DNA of 14,207 nucleotides from Clostridia bacterium (GTDB taxonomy: Bacteria > Bacillota > Clostridia > Oscillospirales > CAG-272). The DNA is taken from the NCBI GenBank assembly GCA_017960705.1, contig JAGCYR010000162.1, positions 1 to 14,207 on the forward strand. The letters are read 5' to 3'. Every line of letters begins with the position of its first letter. Positions within the stretch are counted from its first letter, which is position 1. The position numbers were made by a program, and so were the translations under genes. Below, in pieces: positions 6,976-14,154 of the stretch. Below the pieces are notes generated by a model. It searched no databases and had not been told where the DNA came from. It saw only the letters and a list, made by a program, of their open reading frames with translations.

Positions 6976-7005
6976 AAAAAACCGCGGCGCCGTTTGGCGC
7001 CGCGG
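6976..7005 (-). terminator. Rho-independent terminator of the AraC-linked cassette
   Basis: A perfect 10-bp stem (6982-6991 with 6996-7005) with loop GTTT is followed on the minus strand by six T residues. It lies 22 bases beyond the peptide stop. The stem sequence CCGCGGCGCC is the same as in the terminator at 1973-2005, while the loops differ. Confidence 0.92.
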
Positions 7006-7027
7006 GGGAAGGGAACCGTTTCCCGTA

Positions 7028-7168
7028 TCAGGGGTGGGGACCCGAGAAGATATCGTCCGCCCAGTTGTCGGTCCCGTCGTAGCCGCCGGACGAGGTGAGC
7101 ATATCGCCCGCGTCAAGCGAGACGATTTTGATCTCGGGGGCAAGGTATTGTTTTTTCTCGTTTTTCAT
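7028..7168 (-). CDS. Short conserved peptide, putative modified-peptide precursor (copy 2)
   Basis: A 46-residue peptide starting MKNEKKQYLAPEI and ending DDIFSGPHP. It differs from the copy at 2033-2173 only at positions 2 (K/N), 7 (Q/E), 37 (A/S) and 46 (P/L). At base level I count 7 differences in 141, two of them silent. The block from residue 13 to 28 is unchanged even at silent sites. AAAGGAGAG lies before the ATG, 23 bases after the EEP stop. As in copy 1 there is no export signal, so it would need modification and a dedicated export route, or act inside the cell. Keeping the same place behind two otherwise diverged EEP genes argues for a functional tie to the EEP protein. Function unknown. 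Confidence 0.85.
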   Translation of the reverse strand: MKNEKKQYLAPEIKIVSLDAGDMLTSSGGYDGTDNWADDIFSGPHP

Positions 7169-7191
7169 TTTCTTACTCTCCTTTCGGCGGG

Positions 7192-10100
7192 TCAGTCGAA
7201 GAGGATGGTCGCCTTGACCGGCAGATGGTCGGACGGATAGCTCTCGCCGTCGTTGTCGATCTTGTTGTCCACGACCGTAAAGGACAGGGCGGAGACGTTG
7301 CCACGGGTCAGGATATAGTCGAAGATCCATTCCGGGCGGGTCGTTCTTCCGGTTGCTGCGAGCGTCCCGCCGGTATCGCCCTTGATCGCGGCGGAATCGC
7401 GCGCGACGGCGAATCCGCCCTCGTTTCTGTAAACGTCGATGACGCGTCTGCCGCGTCCTCCCTCGGCTTCCAGATAGTGCGCGTTCATATCGCCGAAGAT
7501 CACGACGCCGTCGCATTGGTAGTTCTTTTCCGCGATCCACGCGAGCAGCAGGCGGACCTCGTACTGACGGACCGCGGCGTTCTCATCGGTGGAGGCGGTG
7601 TCGTCGGTATTTTTCCGGTAATGCAGATGCGTGCAGATCGCAAGGACGATCTTGCCTGTCTCTTTGTCCTGGAGCCGCGCCCAGACGAAGGTCCTGTACA
7701 TTTTGTCGCGGCTGTTGTCCGCGCCGTTCGGATCGACGACGCCGTCAAAATGCGCGTCAAGACCGCCCCGGAAGGTTTCGTAGCCGCTGTTCAGCTTGTT
7801 GTATTTCGAGGTTTTGTAGAGGAGCTCGTTCCAAGCGTCTTTATTCGTGTTGCCCTGGACCTGACCGTAGCCGTTCGACTTCAGCGTATTGATATAGGAC
7901 GGCCAGCCGTAATCCACTTCCTGCAGCCCCACGATGTCGGGGTCTTCCTCCAGGATGGTCTCGATCACCTTCCCGGGCGCTCTGCCGTCCCAGCTGCCCT
8001 CGTACATCTCGATATTGTAGGACATCACGGTAAAGGACTCGGCGGAGCTGAACCCTTCGAGCGTCGTACGCTGCGATTCGGTGTAGGGGCTGTATTTGGC
8101 GGTCGCCTCGACCGCATACTGATACTCGCCGGTCTGCGTGTCCGAGAGGTCGAGCAGCGCCGCCTCCGCCACGTACGAGATCGAGCGGGCGTTGTTGGCT
8201 TCGGAGTAGTCGGCGTAGTAGTAGGTGGAACCGTTCACCTCGATATAGGTGACGGCGGAGAACTTGCGGCCGTAGTTGGCTTCCAGCACGTTCGAGAGCA
8301 CGCAGTTGATTTTGTAGGCGTTGCCGTCCTCGGACTCAAGGATGGTCGACGCTTCGATCTTTCTGTACTTCTTGCCCGCGGGCAGCGAGCCGCATCCGTC
8401 GAGCGCCTCCTTGGTGAAGGCGAGCGAATTGGCGGTCAGGTAGTCGGTCGGGGTGATCAGCATACCGATCTTGACGTTCGCGTTTCCGTACTCGGCTTTC
8501 AGTTCGTCGAGCAGACCTTTGCCGATATAGCCGGTGAAGCGGAGCCCCGTCGGGTTGGAGAGACGTACCGCCGCGCCGTCCGCGGTCTCGAGCACGTGAC
8601 GGTCGCCGAATGCGGTACCCTTGTAGATTTTGAGGTTCGCGACCGTGGCGGTGTAGGACGCGTCGGGCGTTCCGGTGATGGCTCTGACGTTGATCCGGGG
8701 TCTGACGCGGGAGCCGTCCCAATCCTCCACGGTCCTCGTGATCGATCTTACGAAGGCAAAGGAGCCGTTCGACTGTTTGACGTAGAGATCAAAGGAATTC
8801 GCGTTGTAATCCATCGCCACGGCAAAGGTTTGCTTCTCGTCGGCGGGGACGTCGGTGTAGTCAAGCCAGTTCGTATTCGGTCCGGAGGAACTGTGCTTGT
8901 CGTTCCATCTGTACCAGTATGAATTTCCGGCGCCGTCGACCACAAGCGCGGTGGTCCCGTCTACCTGAATACCGACGCCGACGTTTTCGTGACCGAAGGT
9001 CACGTCGTAAACGAAGGTGTACTTGACGCCGTCGCTGCTGTTATACCCGCCGCTGTACAGCGGGAGCGTATCGACCAGATAGTTGCCCCACATGGCGCGT
9101 TTGTTGTGGTTGCTGTGGACCGTGAACGTGACGGCCGTTCCGTCGTTTGAGATCTCGACGTCGGCGCCCAGGTTGTTGGCGTCGGCAAAGTCGGGATCCC
9201 AGCCCGCCTGTTTGAAGTTCACGGTGCGGAGCAGGGAGTTATCCGACGCCGCTTGATAGGCGGTGTAGCCGATCGCGTTCGCGTCCAAAACCGGGACGGT
9301 TTCCCCCTTTTCGATCGAAACGTCCGAAACGGTGACGGTGTTGCCCGCGGTGTTGCCCGCCCAGAACGCGCAGTACAGGACGTCGCTGTCAAAGGTCAGC
9401 CCGGTGGCTTGGTTGATATAGACGTAAAGCCCGTTCCGGTGCTGACCGTAGAGCGTGATCGTTCCGGCGTCGTAATCGATCTCGACGGCGAAATTCTTGA
9501 GTTTGTTGCCGTAGTCGGTCTTGTTCGCCCAGTTGGCTTCGGTGCCGCTCATGGTCGACCAACTCTGATATTTGGTGTAGGTGCTGTTTTGGATGATCGC
9601 GATCCCCTGTTTGCCGTCGGGGTAGAAGGCGCACTTCATCCCGGCGTCCATCGTCAGGGTGAAATAGACGGTGTATTTCGTCCCGGCGGAAAGCGGGAAG
9701 GTCGCAGCGGGGAGAGCCGAGCCCCAGATGCCGCGCTTGTTGTTCGCGTTGATCGACGTAAACGTGACCGTGTTTCCGTTGTCGGTGACGGCTATATCCA
9801 GATCGTCGTTGTTGTCGGCTTGATCGCCCGTGATAAGGAAGCCGGGATCCATATACGCCGCGTCGAAGTCTACTGCGAGAAGTTCTTCGCCGTCCGCGAT
9901 CTCCGCGTAGGGCGTCATCAGCACGCATTTCACCGAATCCAAAGCGTTCCCGTTCCATACGGCGGAGCCGTTCTCCCTAACGTTCGTGAACTCGCAAGCG
10001 GTCGCAACGGGTTTCGTACTGTCGGTAGCGCTTACAACGCCGATGAGTTTGCGCGCCGTTCCGCCGACCACGTTGACGTTGGAAACGGAGCAGCACGTCG

Positions 10101-11211
10101 CTTCGATCTGATAGGTATTTACGCTGCCGGGCGAGCATTTGCCGATCAGCGGAGCCGCGTATTCGCTCTTGCCGTTCGTATCGATCGTGCAGTTTTCGAC
10201 CCGGCACTTGTTGAGTGTGATCGAGAGGTTCTTGCCGGATTTGGAAGTACCCGCGCAACCGATCAGACCGCCGATACCGGTCGCTCTCGTGCCGTTACCG
10301 GTTACCAGAATGTCGCCGTCGTTGACGCAGTTGGTCATCTCGATCGTGTAGTTGTAACCAAGCGTTCCGTCGTTGGTATAGCCGCCGATGAAGCCGCCCG
10401 CAACGCCGTACCCTTTGCTGGAACCGTTCCACCCCGTAATGGTACCGTGGTTGGTGCAATCGGTCATCCGAATGGTTGAACTGTTATCCCGATAAACGGC
10501 AACAAATCCGCCCGCATTTGAAGCGGTGATATTACCGTTGTTGACGCACTCGACGAATTCAACGGTACCTTGGACCATATAACCGATGAATCCGCCGAGC
10601 TGCCAGGTATTGTCGTTGGTCTGATAGTAATTCCCGTAGTTGACGCAATTCTCAAATCGAATCGTTCCCGCGATATTGAATTTGCGGATGAAAAGACCGC
10701 CGTAATTGCTTACACCCGAAGTGATGGAACGTTCGTTCTTGACGTTCCGGATGATCGAGGTCTCGCCCTCTTTGATCTCACTTGCCGTCGGTTCGCTTCC
10801 GAGCAAACTGGTTTGCCCCGTAACGGTAAACTCGTCACCGTCCGGAGCGGTCAGTTTGGAAACGGTGAAGTTCTCGATCAGAGAGTTGCCGTACGGCCAA
10901 ACGAGAGATTTGACGTCGTTGGTCATATTGTAGATCGTGTGATTCTGACCGTCGAAAGTTCCGTAGACGTATCGATCTCCGAGGGTATTATACGTGGCGG
11001 GATCAAGGATGATATCATCCGTGAGCCGGATGGTCTCGGTGGGGTCTTTGCTGACGTTGTGCGCGGTCAACGCGTCGACCAGCTCCGCGCAGTTGCTTAC
11101 TTCGTAAACAACCGGATCGGTCGCGTTCACCTTGAGCGGGAGCGCCGAGAGCAGGGGCAGGAGCATCAGGCACACAAGCGCGATGCTGAAGAATCGGATC
11201 GTCTTTTTCAT
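7192..11211 (-). CDS. Secreted GLUG/beta-helix plus EEP-domain protein, copy 2
   Basis: A 1339-residue exported protein. A signal peptide (1-30, MKKTIRFFSIALVCLMLLPL) precedes a repetitive region (about 35-430) with GLUG-like units such as YGGLFIRKF, LGGFIGYM, AGGFVAVY, AGGFIGGY and IGGLIGCA, each followed by Cys/Asn-rich ENCVNYGN-type strands, as in adhesin-like beta-helices. Two LamG/lectin-like modules (about 440-635 and 655-865), the shared unknown domain (870-1057) and an EEP domain (1058-1339) follow. Catalytic residues are present: SYNIE (Asn1066), LQEVD (Glu1098), THLH (His1195), GDMN (Asp1241, Asn1243), SDHLPV (Asp1328, His1329). The Asn of the family's NTHL box is Cys here. GTAGGAGGAA precedes the ATG; the lipoprotein gene ends 31 bases before. 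The modules after residue 440 are paralogous to those of the 2195-6394 protein; the N-terminal region is not. No wall anchor is visible. The substrate cannot be told from sequence. Confidence 0.92.
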   Translation of the reverse strand: MKKTIRFFSIALVCLMLLPLLSALPLKVNATDPVVYEVSNCAELVDALTAHNVSKDPTETIRLTDDIILDPATYNTLGDRYVYGTFDGQNHTIYNMTNDVKSLVWPYGNSLIENFTVSKLTAPDGDEFTVTGQTSLLGSEPTASEIKEGETSIIRNVKNERSITSGVSNYGGLFIRKFNIAGTIRFENCVNYGNYYQTNDNTWQLGGFIGYMVQGTVEFVECVNNGNITASNAGGFVAVYRDNSSTIRMTDCTNHGTITGWNGSSKGYGVAGGFIGGYTNDGTLGYNYTIEMTNCVNDGDILVTGNGTRATGIGGLIGCAGTSKSGKNLSITLNKCRVENCTIDTNGKSEYAAPLIGKCSPGSVNTYQIEATCCSVSNVNVVGGTARKLIGVVSATDSTKPVATACEFTNVRENGSAVWNGNALDSVKCVLMTPYAEIADGEELLAVDFDAAYMDPGFLITGDQADNNDDLDIAVTDNGNTVTFTSINANNKRGIWGSALPAATFPLSAGTKYTVYFTLTMDAGMKCAFYPDGKQGIAIIQNSTYTKYQSWSTMSGTEANWANKTDYGNKLKNFAVEIDYDAGTITLYGQHRNGLYVYINQATGLTFDSDVLYCAFWAGNTAGNTVTVSDVSIEKGETVPVLDANAIGYTAYQAASDNSLLRTVNFKQAGWDPDFADANNLGADVEISNDGTAVTFTVHSNHNKRAMWGNYLVDTLPLYSGGYNSSDGVKYTFVYDVTFGHENVGVGIQVDGTTALVVDGAGNSYWYRWNDKHSSSGPNTNWLDYTDVPADEKQTFAVAMDYNANSFDLYVKQSNGSFAFVRSITRTVEDWDGSRVRPRINVRAITGTPDASYTATVANLKIYKGTAFGDRHVLETADGAAVRLSNPTGLRFTGYIGKGLLDELKAEYGNANVKIGMLITPTDYLTANSLAFTKEALDGCGSLPAGKKYRKIEASTILESEDGNAYKINCVLSNVLEANYGRKFSAVTYIEVNGSTYYYADYSEANNARSISYVAEAALLDLSDTQTGEYQYAVEATAKYSPYTESQRTTLEGFSSAESFTVMSYNIEMYEGSWDGRAPGKVIETILEEDPDIVGLQEVDYGWPSYINTLKSNGYGQVQGNTNKDAWNELLYKTSKYNKLNSGYETFRGGLDAHFDGVVDPNGADNSRDKMYRTFVWARLQDKETGKIVLAICTHLHYRKNTDDTASTDENAAVRQYEVRLLLAWIAEKNYQCDGVVIFGDMNAHYLEAEGGRGRRVIDVYRNEGGFAVARDSAAIKGDTGGTLAATGRTTRPEWIFDYILTRGNVSALSFTVVDNKIDNDGESYPSDHLPVKATILFD

Positions 11212-11242
11212 GGGTTCCTCCTACGTAAAGTTTCGTTCGGTC

Positions 11243-11578
11243 TCAATAGTTTTTGGTGTAGTCGCCGTCGTCCGGGTCCTGCGGCGCGGTGGTCTCGGGA
11301 GCCGTCGTTTCGGGCGCTGTGGTCTCCGGGACCGTGGTTTCGGGCGCCGAGGTCGCAGGGGCGGGGGGCTCGGTCGCCGCGGGCGTCGTTTCGGCGTGTT
11401 TGGTCCTCGCGGGTCCCTCGGGTTCGTCCGTGCTCTCCGGGGGCAGCTCGGTCGTCGCCTCCGCAGCGTCGGTCACACTCGAGGTCGTTTCCGTCCCGCC
11501 GCTCTTTTGGACCGTGCAGGACGCAAGGGACGCGGTGAGGAGCAGAAGCGCCAAAAGGATCAAAAGCAGGCGTTTCAA
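11243..11578 (-). CDS. Small Thr/Pro/Glu-rich lipoprotein (copy 2)
   Basis: A 111-residue predicted lipoprotein, paralogue of the 6435-6674 product. It starts at TTG 11578 with a strong AAAGGAGG upstream. An ATG-start reading would begin further upstream, across the promoter, and add a charged segment before the signal peptide. LKRLLLILLALLLLTASLASC ends in lipobox LASC with Cys21, the same position as in the paralogue. The stalk (residues 27-100) is Thr/Pro/Glu-rich and includes ETTAP repeats; the tail is DGDYTKNY. It is 32 residues longer than the paralogue, mostly through the stalk. It is the first gene of its cassette, 31 bases before the EEP gene. It faces the AraC gene across a short divergent region. 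Function unknown; surface display or tethering is the best guess. Confidence 0.84.
   Translation of the reverse strand: MKRLLLILLALLLLTASLASCTVQKSGGTETTSSVTDAAEATTELPPESTDEPEGPARTKHAETTPAATEPPAPATSAPETTVPETTAPETTAPETTAPQDPDDGDYTKNY
11282..11347 (-). repeat. 15-bp tandem repeat coding for ETT(A/V)P units
   Basis: Residues 78-99 of the lipoprotein read as four PETT(V/A) units of five codons each. At base level the units differ mainly at third positions, so this is an older or selected repeat rather than a fresh slippage tract. It is absent from the paralogue at 6435-6674 and accounts for much of the length difference. Confidence 0.8.
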
Positions 11579-11624
11579 GGTTCGTTCCTCCTTTCGGCGG
11601 GGTCGGTGTATATTTTCACTATTC

Positions 11625-11630
11625 ATTATA
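11625..11630 (-). promoter_or_regulatory. -10 element of the AraC-linked cassette promoter
   Basis: On the minus strand a perfect TATAAT lies about 47 bases before the TTG start at 11578. The region 17 bases further upstream reads CCGCAA, a very poor -35 hexamer. A good -10 with a poor -35, next to a divergent AraC gene, is the usual look of an activator-dependent promoter. Confidence 0.68.
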
Positions 11631-11710
11631 AGCGGGTTCGGCACTCTTTGCGGGGGAAGGACGGATAACGGTTGTGCAGATTCCCGTTTTTTTGGGTCAT
11701 TTGTACATAT

Positions 11711-11772
11711 TCCGCGCACGGTCTTGCCAAAATGCTCAAAATATGATACAATTCAATTATACTCCGCGCACG
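11711..11772. promoter_or_regulatory. Pair of 10-bp direct repeats, candidate AraC-type operators
   Basis: TCCGCGCACG occurs at 11711-11720 and again, exactly, at 11763-11772. The copies are 52 bases apart start to start, about five helical turns, and flank the promoter at 11724-11752: one just upstream of the -35, one just past the expected start point. This arrangement fits autoregulation by a protein binding on one face of DNA. That the AraC-type protein binds here is inference. Confidence 0.5.
11724..11752 (+). promoter_or_regulatory. Promoter of the AraC-type regulator gene
   Basis: TTGCCA (11724-11729) and TACAAT (11747-11752) are separated by 17 bases, each one base off consensus. Transcription would start near 11759. 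That leaves a leader of about 25 bases before the ATG at 11784 or about 73 before the ATG at 11832. Confidence 0.78.
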
Positions 11773-11831
11773 ATATATTATCAATGGAGGATGTGCTTTT
11801 CATTTGTACGATTTTAGCACGATCTGATACT

Positions 11832-12584
11832 ATGGACCCGATCAAACTGCGCTATTACAACCATCATTTCGACGTGCACCCTCGCCACGTAGGGAGAGGC
11901 GTGGTCCGTTATTACGACCTGACGATCGTTCTCGGCGGGGCGCTCTATTACGTGGACAGCGGCGTCGCGGTGGGGACCGTCGAACTCAAGGCGGGGGACT
12001 TCATCCTGATCCGTCCCGGGGAATACCGGCAGCGCCTCGACTCCGAGCCCGTCTCGGAGTATGTCAGTTTCAACTTTCTGACCGATATGGATCTATCGTC
12101 GATCCCGACCGTCTCGACCGACGCGCCGACGGCGGAGATCCGGGCTCTGCTCAACGCCTGCGACGGTTTTCTTGCAACCGACGGCGCCCTCGATAAGATC
12201 GGGTATCTTCTCGGCGCGCTTCTTCTGACGGTCCGGGACACCGTTTCCAACGCGCACAAGCACCCGCTGGCGCTCGAGATCAAGAACCATCTTCTGAAGC
12301 ACTACACCGAAAAGATCACGCTCGAGAGCATCGCGGAGCAGTTCCATTTCTCGGTCTCCTACTGCAATAACGTGTTCAAACGCGAAACGCGGCAGACCAT
12401 CGTGGATTTCGTGATCGGGGAACGGATGCGGAAAGCGAAGGAGCTTCTGGTCTACACCGATTTCTCGCTCCCCGAGGTCGCTCTGAAGGTCGGGTACGAG
12501 GACTACAACTATTTCTCGCGCCTGTTCAAAAAGCACGTCCGCGCCACCCCCACGCAGTACCGCGCCCGGTACTCGGGGAAGTAA
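11832..12584 (+). CDS. AraC family transcriptional regulator
   Basis: A 250-residue regulator. The N-terminal half has the cupin-like sensor pattern: DVHPRHVGRGVVRYYDLTIV (14-33), then ELKAGDFILIRPGEYRQR (51-68). The C-terminal half has two helix-turn-helix units: LESIAEQFHFSVSYCNNVFK (164-183) and LPEVALKVGYEDYNYFSRLF (213-232), the second matching the AraC signature, followed by PTQYR. This ATG is chosen because the sensor begins soon after it, but neither it nor the ATG at 11784, which would add 16 residues, has a clear ribosome site, so the start is uncertain. It is divergent from the lipoprotein/EEP/peptide cassette and its likely target is that cassette and itself (inference). The ligand is unknown; cupin-type AraC regulators commonly sense sugars or related small molecules. 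Confidence 0.9.
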   Translation: MDPIKLRYYNHHFDVHPRHVGRGVVRYYDLTIVLGGALYYVDSGVAVGTVELKAGDFILIRPGEYRQRLDSEPVSEYVSFNFLTDMDLSSIPTVSTDAPTAEIRALLNACDGFLATDGALDKIGYLLGALLLTVRDTVSNAHKHPLALEIKNHLLKHYTEKITLESIAEQFHFSVSYCNNVFKRETRQTIVDFVIGERMRKAKELLVYTDFSLPEVALKVGYEDYNYFSRLFKKHVRATPTQYRARYSGK

Positions 12585-12585
12585 T

Positions 12586-12670
12586 GCCGCGAAGCGGCGT
12601 GATATGTGCTTCGCACGCGAGATACCCTGCGGGTGCGAGACGTCCTGCGGACGCGATATGCGCTCTGCGC
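12586..12670. repeat. Array of five short triloop hairpins
   Basis: Immediately after the AraC stop codon lie five small inverted repeats, each with a three-base loop: GCCGC-GAA-GCGGC (12586-12598), GTGC-TTC-GCAC (12606-12616), ACCC-TGC-GGGT (12624-12634), CGTCC-TGC-GGACG (12641-12653) and GCGC-TCT-GCGC (12660-12670). They are separated by 6-7 base spacers of the form gtgatat, gcgagat, cgatat. Stem sequences differ from unit to unit but stay perfectly paired. No T run follows, so this is not an ordinary terminator. It may buffer mRNA ends or be a mobile intergenic repeat. Confidence 0.82.
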
Positions 12671-12679
12671 GTGAAGGGC

Positions 12680-12708
12680 TTGTATTTATCGGCGGGGCGA
12701 GGTATAAT
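12680..12708 (+). promoter_or_regulatory. Promoter of the rRNA methyltransferase gene
   Basis: TTGTAT (12680-12685) and a perfect TATAAT (12703-12708) are 17 bases apart, just beyond the hairpin array. Transcription would begin near 12715, about 20 bases before the ATG at 12736. The methyltransferase gene is therefore probably transcribed apart from the AraC gene. Confidence 0.8.
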
Positions 12709-12735
12709 GATGGGAGTAAAAACGGGAGGCGCGGG

Positions 12736-14151
12736 ATGAAAAACAGCGTGAACAGGACGAACGGGGAACTGCCGGAGGCGTTCCTTTCGCGGATGCAAAA
12801 GATCCTCGGCGACGGTTTCGGGGACTTCCTTTTTGCGATGGACGCGCCGCCGGTCCGGGGTCTTCGCGCAAATCCCGTCGGGGGACAAACGCGCCTCGGC
12901 GATCTTCCCGTCCGTCCCGTTCCGGGGATCTCCGACGCGTTCTTTCTCGATACCGACGAGCGGGTCGGACGGCATCCGCTCCACCACGCCGGGGCGTTCT
13001 ATCTGCAGGAGCCGGCGGCGATGCTCCCGATCGCGGCGGCGGTCGCGGAGGGCTTGATCCCAAGAGGCGCGCGGGCGCTGGATCTCTGCGCCGCGCCGGG
13101 CGGCAAGACTTTTCAGCTCGCCTCGGCTGTCGGGGAGGACGGGCTTCTCGTTTCCAACGAGATCAATCCCTCGCGCTGCGCCGTGCTTGCCGGGAACGTC
13201 GAGCGGCTGGGACTGCGCCGCGTGGTCGTGACCAACGCCGACTCCCGCGCGTTCGGGGAATACGCGCCCGGATTTTTCGACGTTCTGGCGGTCGACGCGC
13301 CCTGCTCGGGGGAAGGGATGTTCCGCAAAACGCCCGAAGCCGTCGCCGAATGGAGCCCCGCTTCTCCCGCCTCCTGCGCCGAACGGCAGCGGTCGATCCT
13401 CACGGCGGCGCTCCCGTCGCTCAAAGCGGGCGGGATCCTGATCTACTCGACCTGTACCTACGCGCCGGAGGAAAACGAGGAGACGGTCGCGTGGCTGCTC
13501 CGCGAGTATCCCGCCCTGACGCTGCTCCCCGTGACCGATTCGACCGTCCTCTCCTACACCGACCCGGGTCTACCTCGCGAGGGAGTACCCGCGGGGGCGA
13601 CGCGGCGGCACTATCCCCACTCCGGGGGCGGATGCTTCGGCGGGGAGGGACAGTTCTTCGCCCTGTTCCGTCTGACCGCTCCGATCGGCGGCTCCGCGCC
13701 GAAAATAAAAAAGGGCGGGGAAGTGAAACGGGAGCGCTTGGACGAAAAGACCGTCGACGCCTTTCTCCGCGCGACCCTGACCCGTTTGCCCGCGATCAAA
13801 CCAGCGCTTTTCAAGGGGAAGATCGTGCTCCCGCCCGCCCCGATCCCGCTCCCCGAAAACCTGCTCTACGCAAACGGCGTGACGGTCGGGGAGATCCGCT
13901 CGGGACGTCTGATCCCGCACCACGCCTTTTTCTCGGCTTACGGGATCGACTTCCAACGCAAGCTCGATTTCCCGTCCGCCGATCCCGCCCTTGCCGCCTA
14001 CCTGCACGGCGACGTGATCCCCGCCCCCGATCTTTCCGACGGGTGGGGCGTCGTACTCTGCGAGGGCGTGCCGATCGGGGGCGTGCATATCACGGGGGCG
14101 GTTGCCAAAAACCTATACCCCAAGGGGCTCCGAAGGAATTTATCACAATAA
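12736..14151 (+). CDS. rsmF: RsmF-type 16S rRNA m5C methyltransferase (NOL1/NOP2/Sun family)
   Basis: A 471-residue SAM-dependent RNA cytosine-5 methyltransferase. GAFYLQEPAAMLP (86-98) precedes the SAM-binding loop DLCAAPGGKT (116-125). DAPCSGEGMF (187-196) carries Cys190 and STCTY (238-242) carries Cys240, the two cysteines used for catalysis and product release in this family. Residues from about 335 to the end (PAIKPALFKGKIVLP..., then GVTVGEIRSGRLIPHHAF and WGVVLCEGVPIGG) form the C-terminal RNA-binding region typical of RsmF, so RsmF fits better than RsmB, which has an N-terminal NusB-like domain instead. The start at ATG 12736 has GGGAGG six bases upstream; a longer reading from 12604 would run through the hairpin array and promoter. 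It is a housekeeping gene, apparently unrelated to the neighbouring cassettes. The exact rRNA position cannot be read from sequence. Confidence 0.93.
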   Translation: MKNSVNRTNGELPEAFLSRMQKILGDGFGDFLFAMDAPPVRGLRANPVGGQTRLGDLPVRPVPGISDAFFLDTDERVGRHPLHHAGAFYLQEPAAMLPIAAAVAEGLIPRGARALDLCAAPGGKTFQLASAVGEDGLLVSNEINPSRCAVLAGNVERLGLRRVVVTNADSRAFGEYAPGFFDVLAVDAPCSGEGMFRKTPEAVAEWSPASPASCAERQRSILTAALPSLKAGGILIYSTCTYAPEENEETVAWLLREYPALTLLPVTDSTVLSYTDPGLPREGVPAGATRRHYPHSGGGCFGGEGQFFALFRLTAPIGGSAPKIKKGGEVKRERLDEKTVDAFLRATLTRLPAIKPALFKGKIVLPPAPIPLPENLLYANGVTVGEIRSGRLIPHHAFFSAYGIDFQRKLDFPSADPALAAYLHGDVIPAPDLSDGWGVVLCEGVPIGGVHITGAVAKNLYPKGLRRNLSQ

Positions 14152-14154
14152 ACG

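Noticed and set aside
7225..8922. Long plus-strand open frame of 565 codons opposite EEP copy 2
   Set aside because: Same reasoning: antisense to a clear EEP coding region, with no family motif or start signal.
9253..10479. Plus-strand open frame of 408 codons opposite EEP copy 2
   Set aside because: It mirrors the LamG-like and GLUG coding repeats on the other strand and has no independent evidence.
7192..11578. Polymorphic toxin with immunity gene
   Set aside because: The EEP domain could be a nuclease toxin in form, but there is no secretion or pre-toxin domain, and the small lipoprotein is a low-complexity stalk rather than an immunity protein fold.
11289..11831. Upstream extension of the AraC reading frame
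   Set aside because: It runs antisense through the lipoprotein gene and across the AraC promoter itself, so translation cannot begin there.
12586..12670. CRISPR array
   Set aside because: The units are 16-19 bases with differing stems and nearly constant 6-7 base spacers, the opposite of constant repeats with unique 30-base spacers, and no cas gene is present.
12604..12735. Upstream extension of the methyltransferase reading frame
   Set aside because: It would translate the hairpin array and the TTGTAT/TATAAT promoter; the ATG at 12736 has a proper ribosome site.
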